A DNA stretch of 25,758 nucleotides from Chara braunii (taxonomy: Eukaryota > Streptophyta > Charophyceae > Charales > Characeae), in contig BFEA01000421.1 in NCBI GenBank assembly GCA_003427395.1, forward strand, positions 732,189-757,946, in the 5' to 3' direction. Shown piece after piece: positions 1-10,744 of the stretch. The position numbers were made by a program, and so were the translations under genes. Position 1 is the stretch's first letter. Each line of letters starts with the position of its first letter. The notes beneath the pieces were generated by a model. The model was not told the DNA's origin. It worked only from the letters and a program-made list of their open reading frames with translations, and ran no database searches.

Positions 1-16
1 GAGAATGGCCGGAGAT

Positions 17-17
<1 letters not shown>

Positions 18-54
<37 letters not shown>

Positions 55-75
55 AACAACAACAAACAAACAAAC
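18..75 (+). repeat. poly(A) run followed by CAA/CAAA repeats
   Basis: There are 36 consecutive A residues at 18-53, followed by CAA and CAAA units to about 75. This could be the tail of a retroposed sequence whose body lies left of the window, or a simple A-rich microsatellite. The 17 bases before it are too few to decide. Confidence 0.9.
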
Positions 76-76
76 G

Positions 77-3000
77 AAAAAGATTCCTCATGTAAAAAAA
101 GTTGATCCGATAACAGAAAGCGACAACAACGTCTACTCAGTTGGGCGATTGCTTTTAAGTGAGAACACACTCACTTGGACGTAATTGCGGTAAGATTCAG
201 GCAGAGGTGGCTGAAAAAGCAGTCACATACACAACTCACTCAGTAATGGCCTTTCGTGAGCATCCCTTGAGACGAAGTACGTTGGGTCATAAATCCCCGG
301 CTAACGAAAAACAAAGAGGAGACAAAAACACAAGATGCCTGTCGAACCCCTAGCATAATGTGCCCTCATCATAAGTGCACGTGCCCGGAAAGATCTCTTC
401 TATACATTCGGGATGGGTTTGTCACACCTTCCCATTCCGAACCCCAAACGGAACCGGGCCGGTGGGACCGGCCGGTCGACCGGTCCAGTTGCCCCTCGGC
501 GGCCTACAACGCATCTGAGGAAAAAGGCCGAAACGAACTATTAGACCACGCCCTGCGTGGTGGCGCAGCCTGGGCCGCGGGGGCAGATGCCGTGGATCCG
601 GGAGGAATTGCGTTCGGCCACAAAAGTAATGTATACATCATTCTTTGGAGGCCTGCGGATGGTGGATGCTACTGGACCACAAAGGCTGGCGGTGCCAGCA
701 AAAAGACAAAAAAACACGCCGCGTGGGCGCTTCGGCCCCCTATTGGTTTGGAGTTCGACGGAGGAATCGGTGGCAGATGAATGACTGTTCTGCCGCACAC
801 TATTCACAAAGTGTGACAAAGGGTGACCATTTCCCATATCTCCATCGCCTCACGCGCTTTTTCTCTTTCTTGATCGTCTGAATCTTGGTTCCGTTTCGCG
901 TTATCCTTCGCGCTCTTCTTCTTCTCGCTCTAGACCTTGCGTCGGAACACCATGTCGATTCCCTCTTCCTCCCCTCTAGCCAAGGAGATGTGTCGTGTAA
1001 GAAGGATATTCCTGTTACACGACGATTCTGATTGGCTACAACTGGGCTCCGCAGGATCGACATGGCTTTCCTCGGGCAATTATCCCCGAGGTTGTGACGA
1101 ACCATTTTTTGTAATTGCGTGACTTTCTGCGTGAAGCTGCCTGGGGAAATGCGACGGGTCAGATGGATGAGTTGCTGGAGGATGGGTTGGTCGGGTTTAT
1201 TGCGTGGATGCCCTCGTTTCTTTTTGTTTTCCGTGAAAATCTGTCGGGTCGGTGTCAGGAAAGTCCCGCGCTGACGATTGGGTAGCCGCACCTTAGTAAG
1301 CGCGATGGACAACGATTTTCATGCCTCTTTCTTGTTCTGCTGTAAGCACTAAGAATTTTGGCGCGATCATCACGCAGGAATATCGTTTTTGAATTTGCAA
1401 CTGATGACAAGCCCCCACGGGCTCGTGGAATTGTTTTCCTTTTTCTGCTTTTTTGAAATTTCCTTTTGCAATTAGGACGTAGGCTAGGAATTTCGGTACT
1501 CTGAATTTTGTTGCGCCGCACGTGTGTGCATCTTGCTGCGCTGGGAACTGGGCTCTGACTCGATCGCGCCCTTAATCTTGTGTAACAGTCGTTTTTAGCG
1601 GGCGCGACTGTAACTGTATCTTTCTTCTTTCTTGGTTTCCTCGTGTTTGTCCGCCTTCTCCTTCTTCCTCGCCTTGCATACTCTGTTCTAATTGGCCTGG
1701 GCACCTGCATGACTGGATCGATGCGCGGAGTGTGGCTACGACCCCCACGCCGCGGGCTGGCCATGCAGACTAAGGCACCTCCTCTCTTCTCCTCTTGACC
1801 ACTTGGGTTTAATCTCGTACCTTTCGCGCAGGCATGTATGCTATAAATTTTGCAAACGCGATTAGTTTGCTCTCTAAGAACCTTGGAGTTAGCATGATCA
1901 GCGAGGGTCGGCTAACGAGTCAGCTTGAGAGGTGAGAAGGCGAGAGAGTTGGGCGATCCGACGAGCTGGTGTCGGGTATGCGGGGTTGACATGAGGGGCC
2001 GCGACAGATTGTGGCGCACGGGCAAACTTGGATTGCGTGCTCGAACCAAGCGGGGTGACAACTCTTAGCTGGTGCGAGGCGACGGACTGCCTGCATCGGG
2101 AGTGTAGAGAGAGAGAGAGAGAGAGCAGTTGTGGGTGTGAGATGAGTTTTTTTCCTTTGTTTATCTGTATAATTTTGGCTCCTGATATGACTGATTTTGT
2201 CGCGTTTTTTTTTTTTTGACTTCTTTTTGTAAATCGTCTTGGATTTTCCTTGTCGTTTTTACTTTGTATGTGTGCATGGAATGAATATGAATTCCTTTTT
2301 ATTAGTGATCCTTTCGGATTTCCAATCCTGTTTTGCGATGCCTGTTTCGTCCCTGTCTACTATCCATTTGTGTGAGCTATACGCTCAAATCTGATTGAAA
2401 ACAATCGTTATGGATGTTTGGGGTCAGTCGTAAGCTTTCAATCACCAAGAGTGTTGTGAGAAGTTGATTGTCTTTTCCCCTTTTCCCTTCTTTTCGTCAC
2501 ATGTATGGCGTGGAACTGAATGTAATGACTGAATCTCACCCAACGTAGCATGAGTAGGATATTTGCATGTATGCCGAACGCGATCGGTACACTGAACCTT
2601 GAGACCGATCCGCTGTTTTTCATGTGTGCGCTTGCGTACGACCGCGATCTCAAGAAAGCCGAGTCGCCACATACTCGCTCGTCTGCGTGAGTCATCCTTA
2701 AACCCGGTATAAGGATGCAGGGGACTGAGCTTGCTAAACGGATATGGCTGCGGAATTTCCCTCTTGGATCCCTGATTGTGAGCGCCTGAGGAACCTGGAA
2801 TATCGCGAATACTGGAAAAGTGAACAAGTTGAACTCAGGCGGGGGGGAAACTTAGGAAATCCGGAATTCCCCTGTCTGACACAAAACGACTGATTGTGCG
2901 CAAGGGACTTTCACTGTGCCATAACTAACAATCCCAGGGGCCCTGACTACCCAGATACTTATAACACGCAATATTTCATGTCCCCCGGCTTCGTCGTTAT

Positions 3001-3540
3001 TACCACCAGTTTCCCTCCTTTCACCTCCTCCTTCCATATCACCAACTAACAGTGGTGCCGTGGAATTCCATAGCCCGCTATTGGCCCTGCACACCGTGCA
3101 AAAAGTGTCAGCAGCGACAGGCATATCGAGCTTTGGAAATCGCTCGACGAACCCCAACCGAAGCCGAGCGGCGCCGGCAAATGGTCGAACCACGGGATCG
3201 CCATTACAACCCACGAAGGCGACCACAACGGCGTGACTGGCGAGGACGATAATCCCAGACACGGTCTTCAAGTGCCATCTTGCACCAGTGTCCCTAAACT
3301 TGCCACCGGTGATCTCTATTCCGACCTGGGACTCCACCCCGGGCCCCACTTTCCTAAAATCCTTGGCACACCCCTTTTTCGCACTTTCAGACCCCCATCT
3401 TACTCCGATCAGGAAGTCGCGCTGGGCGTGAGGTTGGTATCGGAGCCGACACGTGGCAGGGTTACAGAACGACCTGGCGAACAGAGGACAAACAAGACAG
3501 CGGAACGAGCCGCGCCGCGATCCTATAGTAACACGAAGTA
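77..3540. other. Stretch without a recognisable gene; retroelement leader in its right part
   Basis: I find no reading frame with a recognisable domain here. Positions 440-490 are GC-rich with nested short palindromes such as ACCGGCCGGT and CCGGTCGACCGG. Positions 840-1800 are T/C-rich, and a short plus frame at 937-1122 begins with a plausible ATG at 952 but stops soon and matches nothing I know. Positions 2205-2217 are a T run. Positions 2850-3540 read partly open on both strands; arginine- and proline-rich stretches on the plus strand (3052-3541, two frames) could be degraded leader or N-terminal gag sequence of the retroelement that follows. I could not identify a 5' LTR or a primer-binding site. 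Confidence 0.5.
2106..2125. repeat. (AG)10 microsatellite
   Basis: Uninterrupted AG dinucleotide run of about 20 bases. Confidence 0.9.
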
Positions 3541-3632
3541 GGTCAGTTGGGCAGCGGGCAACCAACATGAATGTAAATCAGAACTAGAATCGCAATCCTG
3601 GTCCAGTACCCGCCTCGCGGGCTCGTGCGCCC

Positions 3633-4820
3633 ATGGCTCCACCAAATCTCTATATTTTTTACCTTGCACATCATCTGGCCGGGGCATGGCTAGCCACTCT
3701 ACGCGTGCAACAATATGATAACGATGAAGCACAAATTAACACTCCTGCTAGATTGGGAGGGGACGCGCATCATTGGTTTAGCACTTACGTTTGGGTAGAT
3801 CTCCCAACTTTTGAACGGGATTTCGTGAACGGATTTGACTACATTCATCTGGAGCAAGCTTTGTTCATGATTAAAGATCGAGTACAAATGTCACTCGAAT
3901 ATGTCACGGAATACCGAAACTGATTTTATAGGATGCTTGTCAAAACTTAACGAGGGGAACAAGTCGAGAGGGATCTATTCATCGATGGGCTTCGTAGCAG
4001 GACCATGAGGGCGAAATTGCGACAACAATTCTCCCCGATCAATCATACTCTGCAGCAGATTATATCTGCGGCAGAAGAAATGGAGCGGAAGTTCGCTGTC
4101 AGCTTCCTAGAAGGGGAAAATTATCCTAGAGAGGGAGACTCCTCGGAGTTCGTGAGAGCAAGGGCCGAGTTGGCCGCGCTTCAAAATAAATTCGAAAACA
4201 TGGGTTTTGTCTCTGGTCCCGTCCCTTATTTGGAACATATTGTAACCAAGAAACCCGGAGCGGACGCAACCACAGGTTTACCAATGCCAGTGATGGCCGC
4301 TCCTGTACCTGTCGCACCCTCTCTTGCACCCCCTCCCAATACGGTCAGTAGAGTCGGTGAGCCAAACGCGATGCTAGAGCTGACCCGGACTCTAGCCAAC
4401 CTAATACAAGAAAGCAAGAAGGAGCAACGAGAGTTTAACGTTTGGATGAAATCCTTGATGCGGTCGATGCGCCCCACTGCCGTTAGAGTTGCCCCCATTG
4501 CACAAGGCATTGCCCCCCCTCAACCAGTGGGAGGGATGGAAGCCAATCTGAGTGTCTACTACACATGTCATCAACCGGGCCATATCGCCCGAGACTGTCC
4601 ACATCAGTCTGCGCAAAGCTCGAGTCGGGATTGCTCATGTGGCCCCTGCGCTAGTGGCCAACGGTCAAGGAAGGGTAGGAACGATGCTCGAAGAGATAGA
4701 AGGTGGGGGAAGCACGATAGCTACTACCGAGGAAGCAGTGGAACTTATCCCGCTCGATCAATATATCGTCTTAGGATATCCAGGGTAAGGGATGATCGAA
4801 ACCATCCGACCGACGGATGA
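3633..4820 (+). pseudogene. gag: Retrotransposon gag (capsid-nucleocapsid), broken
   Basis: Starts at ATG 3633 and remains in one frame to 4820, interrupted by TGA at 3921 and TAA at 3948. The capsid-like part contains a GGDAHHWF motif near 3760, followed downstream by a helical stretch around ERDLFIDGLR (3975-4005). A proline-rich linker lies near 4290-4340. The nucleocapsid zinc knuckle is at 4557-4598: Cys at 4566, His at 4581 and Cys at 4596 have exactly the CX2CX4HX4C spacing, but the first Cys position (4557) is Tyr, so the knuckle is defective. Gag forms the particle and binds element RNA in the family. The end overlaps the start of the protease frame by 4 bases. Confidence 0.85.
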
Positions 4821-6082
4821 GCGGAAGGAAGTGGCTGAATGGAGAACTTTCCCTGAACGAAATGGAGTCGAGCGGTCCTACCTTCGTAACAGGAGAAATC
4901 GACGTTTTGAACATTGTTCGGGCGTTAGACCACCGGATTCCATTGTCGATTGACCATTTGCTGTCTATATCGGAACAGACTAATGAACGCATGCTGCAGC
5001 ATTGCAAGGCTAACAGAAAACGGTTCGCTCTTAAAAAACTGACAACGACGAAAGGAAAGGCCCCAACTCCCGATGACAAGCTTAAAAAGCCCAGCACGTC
5101 AGACCCAATACGTCTGGGACTAATAAAAAAAGATGATAATTTCTTACACATTAAAGTTATTCCGTGGAAATTCGCGGAATGTGCCATCGAAGTATGAGGA
5201 GCCCCGTAAAATGCTGTCATCGATTCAGGGGCAACTGTTTTGGCCATATCACTGAAGGTTGTGGAGAAGGCAGGGCGACAAAAAGATCTGATCACGCTGA
5301 CCGAGAAAGACCATCTTGTCTCGACGGATGAAGAGAAAATAAAAGCAGTGATAAAGATTCATGCTTTAGGGGATGTGGAAGTATTGGATGTCAATACCTA
5401 CGATATACTTATGGGATTACCATCGCTTGTCGCACTGCAGGCCAATCTGGACTTCGAACGACGATCGATAATCCTGCGAAGTACAGACGCGAAACCATAT
5501 GTTATTCCAATGCGCCTAACTCTGCGGACCATGATGCCCACGGTTCAGAGAGTTTCTCCGACCCCCGGAGTCGCTTTTCGAGTAATCACCTGGGGACAAC
5601 CAACTCGGAAAGTCGAGCATGAGGGTGAGGAACATAGTTCCTCCAACGAATTCGATAGTGAAAATGAAGCCGATCTCGATACGATCCGACAACTGATTTG
5701 CTATCCAATCCAACTGAAGACTTCCAAAACATTCGTCCTTACGGAAAGAAACCTGCAAAGGACTCGGGCTTTGATTTTTGGAGAACCTCTCATACAAGTA
5801 TCTCGGATGATCGACTCTTTGGAACCCCCTCGAACCCTATACGAAGCCACGAACCCACTTTTCTCGAGATACCGAGAGAAGAAGGCGTTTTGCGATATCA
5901 CAGGGCTGCCTCGTTCCCTACTGTCACCCGATAAGGAGGTGCGATTATTACGCTTAGGGGCCGAAAGCGAAGCTTTGGAACCCCCTGGGCGGGATGGCTC
6001 TACGCTTTACGAGCTCGGGATCAAGATTGCCGAAAAGTCGGTTCCCTGGCAAGACATTAGCGATGGTGTGACCCCGGAATAA
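4817..6082 (+). pseudogene. Retrotransposon aspartic protease region, broken
   Basis: One frame from 4817 to 6082, interrupted by TGA at 5195 and TAA at 5207. Just after the stops the retropepsin active-site motif VIDSGAT is intact at 5216-5236, and the second conserved block, YDILMGLPSLVALQANLD, is near 5401-5452. These are the hallmarks of a Ty3-type protease that cleaves Gag-Pol. The sequence from 5500 to 6082 is an acidic linker towards reverse transcriptase with no domain I recognise. The next domain is in another frame, so a frameshift lies between 6082 and 6202. Confidence 0.8.
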
Positions 6083-6201
6083 CACGTGGCTATGCGAGAA
6101 GAAGACTCTCAGATAGTCATCACCGTGTTTCCAGTCTGTCGGATAACTCCTTCATTTGTTCTCCCCCTACTGAAAACAACCACAGAGTAAACACGAAACA
6201 C

Positions 6202-7755
6202 GTGGCGGTTACCATACACGGAAAGTCGTACGAATTGCATGTGCCTCAGTATGTACCCAACGAAACCCATCGACTAATTGCGGATATCCTGACTGAATAT
6301 CAAAAGGTGATTAGCGTAACAGATACGGATATTGGATTATATTTAGTTATTCAACACGAGATTCAGACTAGAACGCATACCCCGATCCACTGTAATCCAT
6401 ACCGATATTATGTCGCGGAAAGAAAAATTGCGCTACAAAGGATCAGGGAGTTTGAGGCTAATTGATGGATCGAACCAGCAACAGGACCTTGGTTATTTCC
6501 CGTGGTCTTAGTCCCCAAAAAAAGCGGGTCGATTCGTATTTGCATTGATTACCAAAAATTGAATGATATCACGATCAAGGATGTGTATCCCCTTCTCCGG
6601 ATTGATGATTTGTTGGATGTGATTGGGTGTGCGAATTATTTTAGTACGTTTGATATTTGCCACGGATTTCATCACATCTTGGTTAGAGAGGAGGATCGGT
6701 CGAAGATGGCCTTCGTATTATTCGAGGGCACATGGCAGTGGATTCGTTGTCCGATGGGAAGCTGCAATGCACCAACCACATTCCAAAGGGCGATGAATGC
6801 GACCTTTCAAAATTTCGTTAACAAGACTCGACTAACGCAAGGGATGATTAATTTATGCGTTATCGTGTACATAGATAATATTTTGGTCTACTCGGATTTG
6901 TTTCACGGGTATGCGCAACATATCGAATGGACGTTGGGAGCGCTGCGGGACGCTAGGTTCAAAATTGCACAGGAAAAAAGCGAGTTCTTCCTTTCGGAAA
7001 TCTTGTTCTTGGGCTACGTAGTGACACGAGGCGGGTTGAGGCCAGATTCGAGAAAGGTCGCGGCGGTCCGAGAGGCTCCCATGCCTACGTCACTGATAAA
7101 GGTTCGGACCTTTTTGGGACTGGCGTCGTACCACCACAGATTTATCAAGGGTTTTGTGGCGATCACACGACTTCTAAAGAACCTTCTGCGTAAGGGTCAG
7201 CCCCTACGGTGAGATACTTTGAAGGAGGTCATGGTTACTGCGCCTATTTTGATCCGCCTGGACCCACACAAGCAGTTCATACTCATTACTGACTGGCAGC
7301 CTGAAGCGATCTCCGCAATTCTAGACCATAAGGGGAAAAACGGTCGTGAACACGTCATCGAGTACGCTCCTCGAACAGTGCCAGACGAACGGAGGAACGA
7401 TTCAGCACCTCAGGGAGAGTGTTACGCAGTGGTTTGGAAAATTCAACATTTCCATCTGTACCTCTACGAACATAAATTCCTCCTTTTCACGGATCATGAG
7501 CCCTTGCTGGCCCTCAAGAGGCTCACCAATTACACGGGCATGATTGGACGCTGGGTTGCACGGCTGCAAGAGTACGACTTCGATATCGTTCACCGGAAAA
7601 CAGAGAAGCACAGGAACGCTGACAGTTTGACACGTCTGCATCGACCTGACAAGGTAACCAAAGGGGAGGAGATTCCCCCGTGGAAAGAACCAGAACCAAC
7701 CAACGAGCGATCATACGGACAGGTGACCATCCTTCCTCGAGCTCCTAAGGGGTGA
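6202..7755 (+). pseudogene. Ty3-type reverse transcriptase-RNase H, broken, catalytic Asp lost
   Basis: One frame with in-frame TGA at 6463 and 7210. The RT shows VVLVPKKSGSIRICIDYQKLN (6496-6558), the first catalytic Asp in FSTFDICHGF (Asp at 6652), and CPMGSCNAPTTFQRAMN. The catalytic box reads YIDN at 6868-6879 where the family has YxDD, so the second Asp is Asn. Between PTTFQRAM and this box is an extended stretch near 6800-6860. The RT thumb follows (FLGYVV, RTFLGLASYHHRFIKGF). RNase H carries the Asp of ILITDWQPE, Glu of GECYAVVW, Asp of LFTDHEP and Asp of NADSLTRL. In the family these domains copy element RNA into DNA and remove the RNA strand. This copy is inactive. Confidence 0.92.
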
Positions 7756-9083
7756 TGAACACGATGGCGATGGGGCTCGGAGGTAATCCCGAAGGTCCCC
7801 TTTCTCCTTTCTCGTCCTCTTTTTCCTCCCTCCCTGACAAATTTTGCTATTTCTGTGAGGGAATCTCGAGAGTCTACTCGGTCCTTATGCGACCGAGCGG
7901 GGAAGGCTATGTCGAATGCGTAGATTGTCAGCGATATGTTTGAGCCCATGGTTCTTGTATCCAGTACCCGAATACGGACAAACACTGGTTGTGTCCTCTG
8001 TGTCGCACTAATAAAATCCGGACGGCGGCTCGATTTCTCGAGGCCACGTCCGAAGGACTAGAAAAGACCCGACGGTTTAGAAGGGCTGAAGTATGGACAA
8101 ATGTTGTCTTGATAGCTACGGTGGTTGGGAACCCGCTCAGAGATTTCACAAAGGAAGATCGGAGACGGGCCAATGAGAGGGCTCGGGATTACCGATGGAA
8201 GGAGGGAGGGTTAGAAAAACGGAAAACGGATGGGAGCGGGATCTGGATGTCTCTCCCGCATCTGTTCGTGAGGTACGACTGGGTTTAGTCAGCCCACGAG
8301 GAAACTGTGACTCATTTCGCTGTCCGAATCACGGAGGCAGCGATTGATAAAAATTAATGGTATTGGTCCAACACTCGCGACGATGTTAAGTTCATTGTCC
8401 GAAATTGTCAGGTATTGGCTTCTGATAAGACGCCGATTCAGCCACCTAGGTCGATAGTGCCTCTAGTAGTCGAACGGGCATTCCAGAGGGTTAGTATGGA
8501 CACCACGGATATTGTTGTTCCCCCTGCACCTAATAGTTGCGAGTATTCAATTCTGCTGGTTTTCGTGGACCATTTCTCGAAATGGATCGATGCCCATCCC
8601 TGTAAGACGCGATAGGCAGCCGAAATCGCGCGATACGTCAACCATTTTTTCGGGATGCACCAGGACACCGAGGAGATCTTGACGGACAACGGGGCAGAAT
8701 TTAGAGGGGAAGTCCTAAGGAACCTGGTCCTGCATGGCATCTCCATCCGCAACACTGCTCCCAACATGTTGCAATCGAATGGGCTGGTAGAGAACGCCAA
8801 TCGAGTGATTAACACCGCCCTGCGACGCAATATCGCGGCAAATGACACGAGGCTTTGGCCCGATATCGTGGACCACATCCTCACTATCCACCGGGGGACA
8901 CCCCATGAGTCCACGAGTCTGACCCCCTTCCAACTACGGACTAATAGCCTGCCCTCTGTAGCCCAACTGAGCCTAAATGATGAGACGGCCCTTCCGCGAC
9001 GGAACACCAGGGCGACAGTTAAGGATAAGGCCCAACGCCACCTAGAGCTGATGAAAATGTTACAGGCCGATTGCAGAAGATAG
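7752..9083 (+). pseudogene. Retrotransposon integrase (with PHD module), broken
   Basis: One frame with stops at 7941, 8286, 8355 and 8613. After the PHD-like finger comes a charged linker (8030-8270), then the integrase zinc-binding region: His residues near 8295 and 8313, YWSNTRDDVKFIVRNC near 8361-8408, with the last expected Cys absent. The catalytic core has Asp in VSMDTTD (near 8495), FVDHFSKWID, Asp of LTDNGAEF (about 8683) and Glu of GLVEN (about 8790), a DDE-type core. I count 34 residues between the second Asp and the Glu, one fewer than the usual 35. The frame stops at 9083 without a chromodomain or 3' LTR. Integrase inserts element DNA in the family; this copy is non-functional. 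Confidence 0.88.
7845..8003 (+). other. PHD-like C4HC3 zinc finger between RNase H and integrase
   Basis: In the frame of 7752 the sequence reads CxxC (Cys at 7845 and 7854), a spacer of about 20 residues, CVDC, then HGSC, then HWLCPLC ending at 8003. The C4HC3 order, the H-x2-C step and a Trp two residues before the seventh Cys are the PHD-finger pattern. A TGA stop at 7941 lies between the second CxxC and the His, and that spacer is longer than usual. PHD fingers typically read histone H3 tails; here one could have guided integration to marked chromatin, which is inference. It precedes the integrase zinc-binding domain, so it is an extra module. A RING-like finger is the main alternative. 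Confidence 0.7.
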
Positions 9084-9087
9084 TTCG

Positions 9088-9521
9088 TCACAGCCCACCC
9101 TCTTCCCTTGGAAATGTTACAGACTCCCAAGCCACTTTGGATAAGAAGTCGTCCTCTTCCTCTGCTTCTGGTTTCCATAAAAATCTGGCGGCACCTTTCT
9201 TGATCATCTTGTAGGCCTGGTCTCCTAGCCGATGCACTTGGAGAGGGTACCAGAGGCTGAAGAAGGCTGAAACCGTAAGCACCAGGGCACGACAGTAAGG
9301 ACAGGTGGCGCATGTACTCCCATTTGGCAATTCTTTTTTCTCCAGGAGTTGGTCTTGGAACTCCCGAGTTGTCCGATAGTGAGACTCAGACTCCAAGGTA
9401 CCTGTCCGATGTGTCTGTAGGTATACACCGCATTTCCCAGTCCACTTGGAGTTTAAACTGAGTAGGCAGGAAAAACACTGACTTATTCAAATTTATTGAG
9501 GTCTCAGATAGTATAGAATAT
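9088..9521 (-). pseudogene. LINE ORF2: thumb and C-terminal region, truncated
   Basis: Across two minus frames I can read SINLNKSVFFL (about 9470-9500), DTSDRYLGV (about 9395-9415), then RLGDQAYKMIKKGAARFLW and KVAWESVTFPREEGGL (9095-9240). The INxxKS, RYLGV and KVAW...EGGL stretches are typical of the LINE ORF2 region after the catalytic box. The reading stops at the junction with the gypsy integrase at about 9090, so the cysteine motif, 3' UTR and tail are absent. Confidence 0.82.
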
Positions 9522-9878
9522 TCATTTAGAGTATTTACGGATGGCCACCAATGACTTTTTTTCGTTCAAGTAAGTTATTGTTAGGTCGTCAGCCAATGCC
9601 CCCCCTTTTAATTGATAGTTGTTGTGCAATTCCAGACCAGGTCCTGTGATCTGCTCATCATGTCTTATATTGTCCAACAATACTTCTAGGTGCAAAACAA
9701 AAAGGAGTGGAGCTAAGGGACATCCTTGTCGTAGTGAACGGGATAGACTAAATTCTTGGGAGAGCTGGTTATTCACCAATACCATCGCAGTTGATGTGTA
9801 GTATATCACTAAAACCCATGTACAGAAGTTTGGCCCAAAGCCTAGGTGCGTTAGTGTTGTTGTGTTTAACAAAGGCAC
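9522..9878 (-). pseudogene. LINE ORF2: RT palm and catalytic ADD block
   Basis: A different minus frame from the preceding block. It reads THLGFGPNFCTWV, VLVNNQLSQEFSLSRSLRQGCPLAPLLFVLHLEVLL and then ALADDLTIT near 9570, the LINE equivalent of the (F/Y)ADD catalytic box with both Asp residues kept. There is no ATG start; it is a continuation of the upstream block after a deletion. The frame closes at 9522, after which recognisable LINE sequence continues in other frames. Confidence 0.87.
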
Positions 9879-9879
9879 C

Positions 9880-10730
9880 CTGATCGGGTTTTACTAATTC
9901 TGGTAAATATTTAGTTGGGTGCAAGGCCAAGGCTTTAGCTAAAATTTTGTAAGAGATGTTTAATAAGGAAATTGGTCTCCAATTTCTAATGTCAAGCTTG
10001 TCGCCTTTTTTGTAAAGTAAAGTAATTATGCCTTGTTGCATACCTTTGGATAGTGACCCCCCGGTCAGTACACCATTATATATCTCCACGAGCGCTGGGC
10101 CTAGTGCATCCCACAGAGCAATGTAGGCTTCTATCGGTAGCCCATCAGACCCAGGACACTTACCTAAGGCCATCCGTTCCACTGCGTGTTTAATTTCCTC
10201 TATTGTGAAGGGTCGATCCAAGTCCAGTTTGCCTGCCCCAAGCATCTGTGCAGAGGTTCTGGTCCAAAACGGAAAAAATTCTCTCAGGTCTGTATCAAAT
10301 GAGTCGTTTGGGCGTCTAGTAGTCAAGATGTCCTCAAAATACAGTTGGGCATATTGACACATACCTGACGAGTCTGATTTAGTGGGTGCAAAGTTAGAGA
10401 AGGGGTGTGAGACTTCACGGATCAAGGGTTTGGTCTTCTGCAGAATCAACCTTTTGAAGGTCTCCCGATTCATTCTGTCATTTGTAACAATACCTTTCTG
10501 GTATAGCCATGTTTTCCATTTCTCCTGTTGCATGTTTTGGAGGCTATCCAGCTCAGTCAGCGCTCTTTTCCAGACTGCGGTCCAGTAAGGGTCTGATATT
10601 GGGTATTTACCGAAGTTGTTTTCTGCCTGCTTTATTCTATTGATCCATTTCTGTTCTGTTCTATTTGCTTCCACAGCCTTGATTCATGAGAATACTTCCA
10701 AGTAGTTTTTCATTATGTTTAATTCAGTCT
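9880..10730 (-). pseudogene. LINE ORF2: pre-RT linker and first RT blocks
   Basis: Reads in one minus frame, with a TGA near 10687 shortly after the SINE. The linker contains a Trp-rich stretch (SDPYWTAVWKRALTELDSLQ) and a LILQKTKPLIREV segment. The first RT blocks are clear: FTIEEIKHAVERMALGKCPGSDGLP (about 10130-10205), GSLSKGMQQGIITLLYKKGD (about 10000-10065), RNWRPISLLNISYKILAKALA and LPELVKPDQGAF. This is the RT fingers region of an L1-like ORF2. At about 9880 the frame jumps straight to a later block, so the segment with the first catalytic Asp has been lost. Confidence 0.88.
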
Positions 10731-10744
10731 CGAACCAAGGTTCT
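10731..10744. repeat. Left target-site duplication of SINE-like element
   Basis: CGAACCAAGGTTCT, identical to 11073-11086. On the minus strand it reads as part of the LINE frame, as expected if the SINE landed in the LINE. Confidence 0.8.

Larger units (their letters stand above)
3633..9083 (+). mobile_element. Decayed Ty3/gypsy LTR retrotransposon, 3' end missing
   Basis: The domain order gag, protease, reverse transcriptase, RNase H, integrase on the plus strand is the Ty3/gypsy (Metaviridae) order; Ty1/copia places integrase before reverse transcriptase. Coding is spread over all three plus frames (gag in the frame of 3633, protease in the frame of 4817, RT-RNase H in the frame of 6202, PHD-integrase in the frame of 7752). 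In-frame stops lie at 3921, 3948, 5195, 5207, 6463, 7210, 7941, 8286, 8355 and 8613. The gag/protease and RNase H/PHD changes could be natural frameshift sites, but the stops cannot all be natural. No LTR was found on either side. At the right, the integrase ends at 9083 and LINE sequence begins within about 10 bases. The element is dead, but domains remain readable. Confidence 0.93.
9088..10730 (-). mobile_element. Decayed non-LTR (LINE) retroelement fragment
   Basis: Minus-strand reading gives a LINE reverse transcriptase split over frames, with the N-terminal side at high coordinates. The 3' (left) end is cut inside the conserved PREEGGL motif at about 9090 and no poly(T) is present there, so the true 3' end is missing. 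The right end meets the target-site duplication of a SINE at 10731; open LINE-strand sequence seems to continue beyond the SINE to about 11121. It belongs with the L1-like LINEs of plants by motif content, though I cannot place it in a clade without alignment. Confidence 0.88.

Noticed and set aside
2852-3568. Minus-strand frame of 238 codons
   Set aside because: No recognisable domain, no supporting context, and it lies opposite the leader of the gypsy element; most likely chance openness in GC-rich sequence.
3300-3632. 5' LTR and primer-binding site
   Set aside because: I looked for a tRNA-complementary site and for matching LTR sequence after 9083 and found neither.
8438-9313. Minus-strand frame of 291 codons
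   Set aside because: It is the mirror frame of the gypsy integrase and of LINE sequence in another frame.
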